From positions 1 to 23,881 of the IMG/VR virus record IMGVR_UViG_3300030419_001947: a stretch of DNA of 23,881 nt. The stretch is one strand, 5' to 3'. The notes under the pieces are model-generated. The model was not told the origin of the DNA. It did not search any database and saw only the letters and a list, made by a program, of their open reading frames with translations. This stretch comes from a virus. The translations under genes were made by a program, and so were the position numbers. Positions 8,339 to 15,140 of this stretch are shown one piece after another; position 1 is the first letter of the stretch, and the number at the start of each line of letters is the position of its first letter.

Positions 8339-9133
8339 TTATTTCTTCTTTCTTCCACGAGCCACTCGTTTGATTGCACCTGTCAATCCATCATCTTTCT
8401 TAGCGGTCTCAGCTTCCTCTACAGGAACTTCTTCCTCCACTACTTTAGGTTCTGGAATAACAACCTTCATCTGTTCGACTGTTGCGTGGTTTTGACCTCG
8501 TCCTCTTGGAGGAGGTGCTACATAGTAAGCCCTATGATTCTGTGTTGCTCTTAAACTTTTAAAGCCATGATCATGAACTAAGCAGTAATACTCGTAGTCC
8601 TTCATTCTCTCCGTTACTTCACTTGGTGGGTCATACCTTAATTGTACTCCTCTATTCTGGCAGTACATTCTGTATGCATCCCACGTAATAAACTTTCTGT
8701 CTGCCTTTCTTCCAGGCACAACATACGGAGCATCCGCATATAAATCACCCTCAGTGAATTCGGCGGTCTCAGACGTCTCAACGTCAACAAGTGGATCAAC
8801 ACTTGAGCGGAGACGGAAACCCTTTTGGAGATAATTACGTAACTGCACAGCATTAGCACAGGGTAACGGATTGGTGGCTTGCCAACCGTAGTCGTCTTCA
8901 CGACCATAGTTAGTTACTGTTACACGATGGTACAGAATTGCCCTTCCACGTTCTACCCAATGAGGCTCCTGTCCTACACCTAGCTTATAGCCAAGTTCGT
9001 TCCTGAGTTCTCTCTGTATAAACGTCCATTCCATCTCTCTGAACATCTCGACGTGTTCTCGTGCTGGGCTATCATCATCAAGGAAGTAGTCCCACGAGTC
9101 TACAACGATTTGCTCCTCTGTGGCTGTGGTCAT
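8339..9133 (-). CDS. Hypothetical capsid-module protein with one finger-like motif and basic tail
   Basis: 264 aa. Its ATG overlaps the TGA of the preceding gene by 4 nt (ATGA), so the two are translationally coupled. The N-terminal 60 residues are acidic and helical (EHVEMFREMEWTFIQREL). A motif near residues 190-215, YCLVHDHGFKSLRATQNH, has Cys-x2-His-x12-His spacing, close to the Cys-x2-Cys-x12-His of the neighbouring upstream protein, and could be a degenerate zinc finger. A Gly/Pro/Arg stretch (PPPRGRGQNH) follows, then a Glu/Val-rich linker (EEEVPVEEAE) and a basic end (AIKRVARGRKKK). The family is not recognised. Context suggests a minor virion protein that contacts nucleic acid; this is inference. 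Confidence 0.75.
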   Translation of the reverse strand: MTTATEEQIVVDSWDYFLDDDSPAREHVEMFREMEWTFIQRELRNELGYKLGVGQEPHWVERGRAILYHRVTVTNYGREDDYGWQATNPLPCANAVQLRNYLQKGFRLRSSVDPLVDVETSETAEFTEGDLYADAPYVVPGRKADRKFITWDAYRMYCQNRGVQLRYDPPSEVTERMKDYEYYCLVHDHGFKSLRATQNHRAYYVAPPPRGRGQNHATVEQMKVVIPEPKVVEEEVPVEEAETAKKDDGLTGAIKRVARGRKKK

Positions 9134-9759
9134 CTATTTCTCCTTCTACGCCGACGTCGTCTGCGCGGACTATCGTCTACGTTCCGATTCTCCTGGTCGA
9201 CATCAGGCTCTTTGCCTCCAAAGGAAATGGTATCCACAACCTGTAGGGGCATTGATACTGAGGGTGCTGTAGCATACTTGTGCATGAGTAATACATCAAT
9301 TGACCCTGCCTTTACATGGGTCTCATAATCATTTTTAGTTCTGTCTATATGTTTCTGTCCTTGGTTCTTACGCATCGATAACGGTGATCCACACCCAGTA
9401 CAGTGAACCATTATCTGTCCACCTTCACCTATACCCTGGTGCAACTCTGCTTCCTTATGAGATTCATAGTTGGCTTTAACCTGGGTCAGGTGTCGCTGTA
9501 TATCTCCTTCATGGAGCGAGGTTTCGTTACAGGCAGAACACTTAAAGACTATCTTACTAAGGTAATAATCCATAGCAAGATGACGTTCAAGTGGCTCTGT
9601 CCATGATTCATCAACCAAGTCCCATATACGAATCTTCGACGCTTCAGTCGAGTCCATATCAAACAGGATGGCATCACGTCCACTTTCGTCAACGATTCGC
9701 CTCCGTTCTTTTGAAGAAGGTGCTTCACCTTCATATGTCGGTACGCTTTGATTAACCAA
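9130..9759 (-). CDS. Protein with duplicated Cys2-His2-like zinc module and Arg9 tail
   Basis: 209 aa. The start is a TTG at 9759: the frame has a stop just upstream (TGA at 9768-9766) and AAGGA at 9774-9770 overlaps the capsid gene's stop; the next in-frame ATG would remove 34 residues. Two modules repeat: Cys74-x2-Cys77-x12-His90-x10-His101 and Cys120-x2-Cys123-x13-His137-x10-His148. They share the helix pattern HLTQVKANYESH / HIDRTKNDYETH, so this is an internal duplication. The C-terminus is SP followed by nine Arg and Asn-Arg. The N-terminal 70 residues are acidic and helical. Metal binding is probable and nucleic-acid binding is a reasonable inference from the tail. It sits directly after the major capsid gene and overlaps the next gene by 4 nt. 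Function unknown; an internal head protein or DNA-condensing component would fit. Confidence 0.75.
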   Translation of the reverse strand: MVNQSVPTYEGEAPSSKERRRIVDESGRDAILFDMDSTEASKIRIWDLVDESWTEPLERHLAMDYYLSKIVFKCSACNETSLHEGDIQRHLTQVKANYESHKEAELHQGIGEGGQIMVHCTGCGSPLSMRKNQGQKHIDRTKNDYETHVKAGSIDVLLMHKYATAPSVSMPLQVVDTISFGGKEPDVDQENRNVDDSPRRRRRRRRRNR

Positions 9760-9772
9760 AAAACATCAATCC

Positions 9773-10660
9773 TTAAACAGTTGTGGCTGCATCAGAGAAC
9801 ACTTCAACACCGTGAGGGTCAGCCCTCTCACCTTCTGCCCACTCTTGGAAGATTCCGTACTCTCTCGCTCTGAGTGAGTTGTCGTCTTCCTCTGTCACAT
9901 CAGCATCATTAGCAATAACCATGTAAAGCGCCCCGGAAGCAAAGATTGCACCCTTGGCGTCATCACCGCTATCGCGTGAAATGTTACCGCTGTGGAATAT
10001 GGGAATACCATAGAGTCGGTCAGAGCCTCTCCACCATCGTTGCACCATATCTGCTGACAAACCAAACCTTGAACTGGCTACTGTGCCAGGGTCTGACAAG
10101 TCTGCAATTATGTCGCTGATCTGTTCAATATGCATTGCTGCATGTAGAGGCATTGGAGCAGGACCAAAATTGGTGTTGTTATCTGTTAATAGATAAGCTG
10201 CCGCTCCTCTGAAATGTGTAATATCCATTGCGCTACCTGCGCCAACGATTGACTTTGAAAAGCCATCATAAAGTGCGATAACGTCTTTAGCCATGCGCCG
10301 TCGCAATGACGATCCAATCTGTCTACCCGCTACGGAAACCACACTGCTATCTCCCTGTCTCCTAACGAGACGATTAGATAGTGTCACTAGAATACCGTGT
10401 TCTGCGGGAGTCAACTGGAGCGTATTTGTAGCAAGCTGCTGAACCGAAGTCAGGTCAACACCCTCTGTGAGGGCTTGAGCATCTGTTAATCGAGCATAAG
10501 TGCTTATGTCCCATTGCTTTACGCCAGTGGGAATGCGCTCACTCTCAATCAAATCCGGGTCTGGTGCAGCAGGCTCAAATGCTTCCTTTGCAGAAGCAAT
10601 CACGATGCGCTGTCCGTTTGTTAAGTTAGAAGTGCTGGACAGCGAAATTCCTGTTGCCAT
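9773..10660 (-). CDS. Major capsid protein (HK97-fold)
   Basis: 295 aa starting MATGISLSSTSNLTNGQR, with AGGGAG upstream of the ATG. The N-terminus VIASAKEAFEPAAPDPDLIE followed by a charged Arg/Glu patch, ISTYARLTDAQALTEGVDLT, the helix RRMAKDVIALYDGF (about residues 120-133) and the late GIPIFHSGNI plus EYGIFQEWAEGERADPHGVE match a major-capsid family I recall from marine and metagenomic phages: an N-arm, E-loop, spine helix and P-domain layout. The length is typical for an uncleaved HK97-type shell subunit. It lies 17 nt downstream of the scaffold gene, the canonical scaffold-capsid order. It should form the icosahedral shell lattice. The HK97 fold is inferred from family memory, not from structure. 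Confidence 0.9.
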   Translation of the reverse strand: MATGISLSSTSNLTNGQRIVIASAKEAFEPAAPDPDLIESERIPTGVKQWDISTYARLTDAQALTEGVDLTSVQQLATNTLQLTPAEHGILVTLSNRLVRRQGDSSVVSVAGRQIGSSLRRRMAKDVIALYDGFSKSIVGAGSAMDITHFRGAAAYLLTDNNTNFGPAPMPLHAAMHIEQISDIIADLSDPGTVASSRFGLSADMVQRWWRGSDRLYGIPIFHSGNISRDSGDDAKGAIFASGALYMVIANDADVTEEDDNSLRAREYGIFQEWAEGERADPHGVEVFSDAATTV

Positions 10661-10677
10661 TTAATTCTCCCTAATTA

Positions 10678-11415
10678 TTATTGTCCTGCTTCGGACAACC
10701 TTTTCTTGTAGTCTTCAAAAGAAAGCTTATCTTCTATGTAAGCCCTCTCTATCTGTTCGACTGTCCTCATGTTATTAGAAACACCATTAGCTGGAGTCCC
10801 TGCCTGTGGCGGACTCTGTACTTGTGGTTGTTCTGTTTGAGTTGGTTCTGGTGTAGTTGCTTGCGGTGTTGGACTTGCCATTACCGTTCTTAAACTACTA
10901 AAGAACCTATCTCTCCTTTGACCTTCAGACAATCCGGGATCAGTAAATGCTTGATAATCAATACCTGGGGTTTGAGGATCAACTCCCATGCTTCTCGCGA
11001 TAGCATAAATTTGTTCCCATTCCGATGACGCGTCTTGCGTTTCGGCTTGGGGTTCTGCTGTCTGTGATTGCACCTGTTGCTGTTGAAGCTGTGCATTTTC
11101 ATTCATCAAGTACTCGAATCCTGCTCGGTATTCTTCTGGTACCTGTTGAGCATACTGTTGCATAGCTTGGTAACGCTGTTGCATCGCTCCCTGTTGGTAT
11201 TGTTCTCGCATTCCATTCAAGCCCCTGTCCACCTTTGACTGCAACCCGGCTACTTGTCTTTCGGTGCTGGTTCTTAAATCCTGAACCAATCCTTTTAAAG
11301 CCCGGAGTTCTTCAGTCACTGGGTCAGCTGCTTGAGGTGTACCCTCCTGAACAGCGTCCAGTTGTGCCTGATCCTGATCCAATCCAGATGTAAAATCTGT
11401 GTTTTCTGTAGTCAC
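10678..11415 (-). CDS. Head scaffolding protein
   Basis: 245 aa. The start is GTG at 11415, chosen because a perfect AGGAGG (11422-11427) lies 6 nt upstream. The sequence is Gln/Glu-rich, with a coiled-coil stretch near residues 35-75 (EELRALKGLVQDL, ERQVAGLQSKVDRGLNGMRE), a Gln-rich helix (QQRYQAMQQYAQQVPEEYRA), a disordered Pro/Gln/Thr middle, and a C-terminal helix IERAYIEDKLSFEDYKKRL. This is the usual make-up of a scaffold: flexible coiled coil with a short terminal helix that binds coat protein. It is immediately upstream of the major capsid gene. No protease motif is visible, so scaffold removal may be by exit or a host protease. It is the first gene after the internal promoter. Confidence 0.87.
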   Translation of the reverse strand: MTTENTDFTSGLDQDQAQLDAVQEGTPQAADPVTEELRALKGLVQDLRTSTERQVAGLQSKVDRGLNGMREQYQQGAMQQRYQAMQQYAQQVPEEYRAGFEYLMNENAQLQQQQVQSQTAEPQAETQDASSEWEQIYAIARSMGVDPQTPGIDYQAFTDPGLSEGQRRDRFFSSLRTVMASPTPQATTPEPTQTEQPQVQSPPQAGTPANGVSNNMRTVEQIERAYIEDKLSFEDYKKRLSEAGQ

Positions 11416-11444
11416 CTAGAGCCTCCTATCGTTTGATGAGAAAA

Positions 11445-11460
11445 TGTGACGTCTTTCACA
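11445..11460. promoter_or_regulatory. Perfect palindrome TGTGA-N6-TCACA, CRP-like operator candidate
   Basis: Plus strand reads TGTGACGTCTTTCACA, with AAA before and GTT after. The two 5-bp arms are perfect inverted repeats at the spacing of the Escherichia coli CRP consensus TGTGA-N6-TCACA, and the flanks agree closely as well. It starts at the last base of the predicted -10 box and would cover the transcription start, so a bound protein should repress the capsid genes. It could also be a site for another CRP/FNR-family or phage regulator, or chance. Confidence 0.5.
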
Positions 11461-11489
11461 GTTTAGTTTTTGTTCCTAGTTAATGTCAA
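11460..11489 (-). promoter_or_regulatory. Sigma70-type promoter for scaffold-capsid operon
   Basis: In the 77-nt gap between the 1215-aa gene and the scaffold gene, the minus strand carries a perfect -35 TTGACA (11489-11484), an 18-nt spacer, and TAAACT (11465-11460) as -10, matching the consensus at four of six bases. The predicted start near 11453 leaves a leader of about 35-40 nt with a strong ribosome site. This would give the abundant capsid and scaffold proteins their own transcript, separate from the packaging genes. Confidence 0.6.
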
Positions 11490-11492
11490 TTA

Positions 11493-14400
11493 TTATCGTG
11501 CTGGAACTGTTCCCAGTTCTTCCTCTCTTTGCATTTGTTCTAAATATAAAATGTTTTTCATTTCTTCAGGTAATCTGTCAAATTGAATAAACCCCCACTT
11601 AAGCAATATACGAGATATAGCCAACGCACGTTCTTTCTGTTCAGGGGGAACTACAGATTGTCCTGTTCTAAAGTTTTTAGGATTAGTATCAAAGTTAGGG
11701 TCATCATCATCCCAACCAGCACTTCTTGCCATTTTCTTCTGGAAACTAGCATCTTCTAATGCTGCATGTAATTTGGGGTCATGCATCATATTTACAAAAA
11801 CCCCACTTCCCTCCTCAGTTTCTGTGTCATCTCTAATGTCACGTTGCATTGCAGAGTACTTATACCTTAGATAAGACTCGTAAACCCCTGCCTTCTTTAC
11901 AACATCACTAGTGATATAAAAGAAATTATCTGCAAGGAAAGCCATATTATCCTGATATTCTCTAACGGCTTCAAAGAAATATCGACGATCACTGTCTGTG
12001 TCAGCCCGGCTAACAGGAATTGCTGTACTTACAATCCTCTTATAACCAGGATCATCCAAGTTAATCGTGCCATCCTCATTTAATAATGTAATAACCCCCA
12101 TAGCGATAGCTTGATTAATGACTTCTTTTTGTTGCTTCTCTTTTAAATCAAAATCAAAATCAGGAGTAACCATCCCCTGTATCACAACCCGAGGAGCTTG
12201 GATACTATGATACTTATCACGGAGTAAATCAACTAAATAATTAGGGTTTTCCCATCTGTTTAACTGAGCTGCTTTCCATATTGCCGCCTCTTCAGTAATA
12301 TGCTCACTCCATGCGATATTTTTTCTTGATAAATATGTACGTATATGATCTCTTCTAATTGGCCCGACAGGAACAGACAAAACACTTTGCATTGCCCCTA
12401 TGATAGGTTCTCCAGTCTTTGGATTAGTTCCCCCCTGCTCAATTGACTCAACTGAATTAGCGTAATCTCTAATACCAGTAAACCACTGTTCCTGGGGACT
12501 GTCCTTCGGGGTTTTTGCCTTACGATCAGCCCAGTAGGCTAACATAGTAGGATGGGCATCTACGTCTATTTGTTCCTGTGAGCCATCTTCTAGGTCTTCA
12601 TACATCTTTCCCGGATACATCTGTTCAGTTAATTCGTTCTGTAAATCTCGTGAAGTAGAGAACGTCTGAAACCCACCACCGTACAAGGAAAATGCCGTTC
12701 CCGCATATGCAATAGGATTACTAAGAAACTGATTTATGTCATGTCCCTCTCCCGACGTCTTTTCAACAACATCCATGATGTCCCCTATCAACATGGGAAC
12801 TGCTCTATCAATTAAAAAATCTGTTGTCAATATATCTCGCGGTTCCATTGCCTCTCCAAGAAAGTCTTCGCCTGTAACCAGGTCTGAACCAAGAGCATAA
12901 GCAGGGTTTTCCTTAGATCGCATGAATCGCCCAAATACCTCTGCTCTACTTTCAAGAAATCCACCCGGAACATCATAGATATATCCTGTGGTCAAGCTCT
13001 TTCTCTCTGCGGATTTTACATCTCCAATCATCTGTGCCGTGTATCGCATTAACGGTTGCCACCCACCAAAGAAATCAAATCTATGTGTACCTACTTTCCC
13101 TTTACCGAAATCCGATGAACGAGGGTCTAATTCTACTTCCGCTCCTGCCAGATGCAATTTTCTCAACCACATCATGCTAGTTTCAGCAAACCCTACCATG
13201 CTTCTGGCCCACATCTTGGAAGCAAGAGCGTTTCTATCCATACCAGCCTTAATAGCACCGCCAACAATAAAAGAAGGCCCGGATGTTGCAAACCTTGGAG
13301 CAAAAAAGAGCGCACTTAAAATATCTGTGGCTCGGCCTTTATTAGCCCAGCTAGGTAATGGGCCTCGACCTGTTCCCCAGTTAATCATTTCGGCAAGGTC
13401 TTTATAATCCTGATATGATCTTTTAACTCCAGAAACTTCCCATTCAGAAATTGTGCGATAAAAAATATCATGTCGATATTTATTTAAAAATGACGCATAT
13501 GCTCTTTCCGATGCCTTAACACCAGGTATCCACGAAGCAAACTTACTAACAAACTTTTCTTCTCTGTAGGTTGTTCCAGTACCAGCTTTAGTTCCTCGTT
13601 CCGCATAAAAAAGTCCTGAGTCACTGGCAATTTTGTACATTGGGTGATTCTTAATACTTGCCTCAAGGGCTAAAGCATTCTTTTCACTGAAAGCAACCTT
13701 ATGCATAGCAATTGCAGCATCCTTAAACTCCTCAGGATAGGCTCCCATAAGCGGGCGCCCCTGTCTTAATGGGGCAGACAAGTCCATGCTTGCAATCATT
13801 GTTCTAGGCAATGCAATGACATCAAAAATCCCATCTGCAATTACAGTCTTCCATCCTACCTCTTCCACCATATCAATAATGTCACTTCCGAATAACTGTC
13901 TGAGTTCCTGTATCTGGGCAGGTTGGGGTACCTGATCCCCTTCTGTAAGAGCAATAAAGGCTTTCCATTTATTAACAAAATCAAAAGGCTTATCTGGATC
14001 ACTTTGCCCGCGAATATAGCGAACGAGTTCATCGTACTGATCAGACGTTAAAGGATTAGTATCTGAAAGAGACTGCCAATTTGCTTTTTCGTACTCCCCT
14101 CCAAGCGCACGTAAAGCGTCATTAAAAACATCCCGATCTATAAGCCCATTGTTTGCTGGATCATTAAACTCTTTTGTTAGCTTATCTGTTAGTTCAGCTA
14201 TACGTTTTCTTTTCTCATGCTTTACGAGTTCAGTCTGTTTTTTTCTTACCGAAGCTGACTCTTTAATTTTTTCTACTATTGTTTTTACAATAGGATCATC
14301 AGGCATAGGAATTCTTTCAGCAGTAAAAGATGCTACCTTTGAAGCCTTCTTCATCGCATCCTCATCCCATTTATTTCGTAAAGCTTTTGCTGCTTCCTCT

Positions 14401-15140
14401 ATCATCTGGTCAGTTGCGGTTAACGGAAAACCAGAATGTGTCCCAAACCAGTTCATCCCACCAATAAAGGTAGGAAACGTAGGAGGATCAAACACTTTTT
14501 TTTCTACCATTTCGGCAGCGTCTTTAGCCGCCAATTGAGCCGATTGATCTATTACTGGTTTCCCTGTAATGGGATTCCTACGTTTTACAACTGGCTTTGC
14601 TTTTTTTACCTCTTTAATAGTCTTAAATGCATTTTTACCAATCTTATAAGGCAATCGCCCCGGAAAAAAAACATACGGATCACCAAAAGTCATGTCCCAC
14701 AAACCCTCGACTCCCCATGGGGCAGGATTTACCTCATCAGAAAGCTTCATAAGTTCTCGTAAAGAAAGCTTCCGCCCAAGTTCTTCTTCTTTTCTTAATC
14801 TGTGCTGTGCTAAATTGTAATGATATACATCCAGATTAGTGCCAGGAACAGGGTTAAGACTACCAGGGTCCCATAATGCTCTGCCTCCTAAGCCCTGAAA
14901 CGTCTCAAAACTCCAGTCTGCCCACTCTTGTGCGGGCCACATAGCCTTATCCCATAGCCAGCTAAGACCCTTGCTTACTGGTTCCATAGTCCTGCGTTGC
15001 CCTGACAAAGTAAGCGACGGCATGGTCGAGGTAGTTTCCGTTGGTGGAAGCGATGGGCCTAATTGTGGCTGTCTAGTAGGAACAGGTGTCGGGGTTCCCT
15101 GTTTTCTAGGGTCGTTCGTTCCTTCTATTGGTGGTGGCAT
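11493..15140 (-). CDS. Giant (1215 aa) polyvalent-type phage protein of unknown role
   Basis: 1215 aa; its ATG shares one base with the stop of the 789-aa gene (TAATG). The first 50 residues are Pro/Thr-rich and disordered (MPPPIEGTNDPRKQGTPTP), then Trp-rich helices (GLSWLWDKAMWPAQEWADW). The middle is largely helical with Lys/Glu-rich segments (residues about 160-330). Residues about 610-700 hold FFAPRFATSGPSFIVGG and, from Asp672, LDPRSSDFGKGKVG followed by HRFDFFGGWQPLMRYTAQMI and KSLTTG. I recall a close pattern (DPRSSDFGKI..GNTR.D..GGFQ..) in very large phage and plasmid proteins of the polyvalent group, where it is a large polyvalent-associated domain. Such proteins are thought to travel with the DNA into the host. 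Position between portal and scaffold, very large size and AT-rich codons set it apart from its neighbours. Function is unknown; no catalytic motif was identified. Confidence 0.8.
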   Translation of the reverse strand: MPPPIEGTNDPRKQGTPTPVPTRQPQLGPSLPPTETTSTMPSLTLSGQRRTMEPVSKGLSWLWDKAMWPAQEWADWSFETFQGLGGRALWDPGSLNPVPGTNLDVYHYNLAQHRLRKEEELGRKLSLRELMKLSDEVNPAPWGVEGLWDMTFGDPYVFFPGRLPYKIGKNAFKTIKEVKKAKPVVKRRNPITGKPVIDQSAQLAAKDAAEMVEKKVFDPPTFPTFIGGMNWFGTHSGFPLTATDQMIEEAAKALRNKWDEDAMKKASKVASFTAERIPMPDDPIVKTIVEKIKESASVRKKQTELVKHEKRKRIAELTDKLTKEFNDPANNGLIDRDVFNDALRALGGEYEKANWQSLSDTNPLTSDQYDELVRYIRGQSDPDKPFDFVNKWKAFIALTEGDQVPQPAQIQELRQLFGSDIIDMVEEVGWKTVIADGIFDVIALPRTMIASMDLSAPLRQGRPLMGAYPEEFKDAAIAMHKVAFSEKNALALEASIKNHPMYKIASDSGLFYAERGTKAGTGTTYREEKFVSKFASWIPGVKASERAYASFLNKYRHDIFYRTISEWEVSGVKRSYQDYKDLAEMINWGTGRGPLPSWANKGRATDILSALFFAPRFATSGPSFIVGGAIKAGMDRNALASKMWARSMVGFAETSMMWLRKLHLAGAEVELDPRSSDFGKGKVGTHRFDFFGGWQPLMRYTAQMIGDVKSAERKSLTTGYIYDVPGGFLESRAEVFGRFMRSKENPAYALGSDLVTGEDFLGEAMEPRDILTTDFLIDRAVPMLIGDIMDVVEKTSGEGHDINQFLSNPIAYAGTAFSLYGGGFQTFSTSRDLQNELTEQMYPGKMYEDLEDGSQEQIDVDAHPTMLAYWADRKAKTPKDSPQEQWFTGIRDYANSVESIEQGGTNPKTGEPIIGAMQSVLSVPVGPIRRDHIRTYLSRKNIAWSEHITEEAAIWKAAQLNRWENPNYLVDLLRDKYHSIQAPRVVIQGMVTPDFDFDLKEKQQKEVINQAIAMGVITLLNEDGTINLDDPGYKRIVSTAIPVSRADTDSDRRYFFEAVREYQDNMAFLADNFFYITSDVVKKAGVYESYLRYKYSAMQRDIRDDTETEEGSGVFVNMMHDPKLHAALEDASFQKKMARSAGWDDDDPNFDTNPKNFRTGQSVVPPEQKERALAISRILLKWGFIQFDRLPEEMKNILYLEQMQREEELGTVPAR

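Noticed and set aside
9757-9766. T6G run just after an ATG (9766), considered as a programmed frameshift making an ATG-started longer form of the zinc-module protein
   Set aside because: The frames would need a +1 shift within three codons of the start and the ribosome site would be only 3 nt from that ATG; a TTG start at 9759 is simpler.
12988-13407. 139-codon open frame on the plus strand inside the 1215-aa gene, and similar antisense frames of 100-129 codons at 1195, 2829, 3997, 7719, 8130, 14149 and 16800
   Set aside because: Each lies opposite a long, protein-like minus-strand gene, lacks a good ribosome site and has no recognisable protein character; they are frame shadows.
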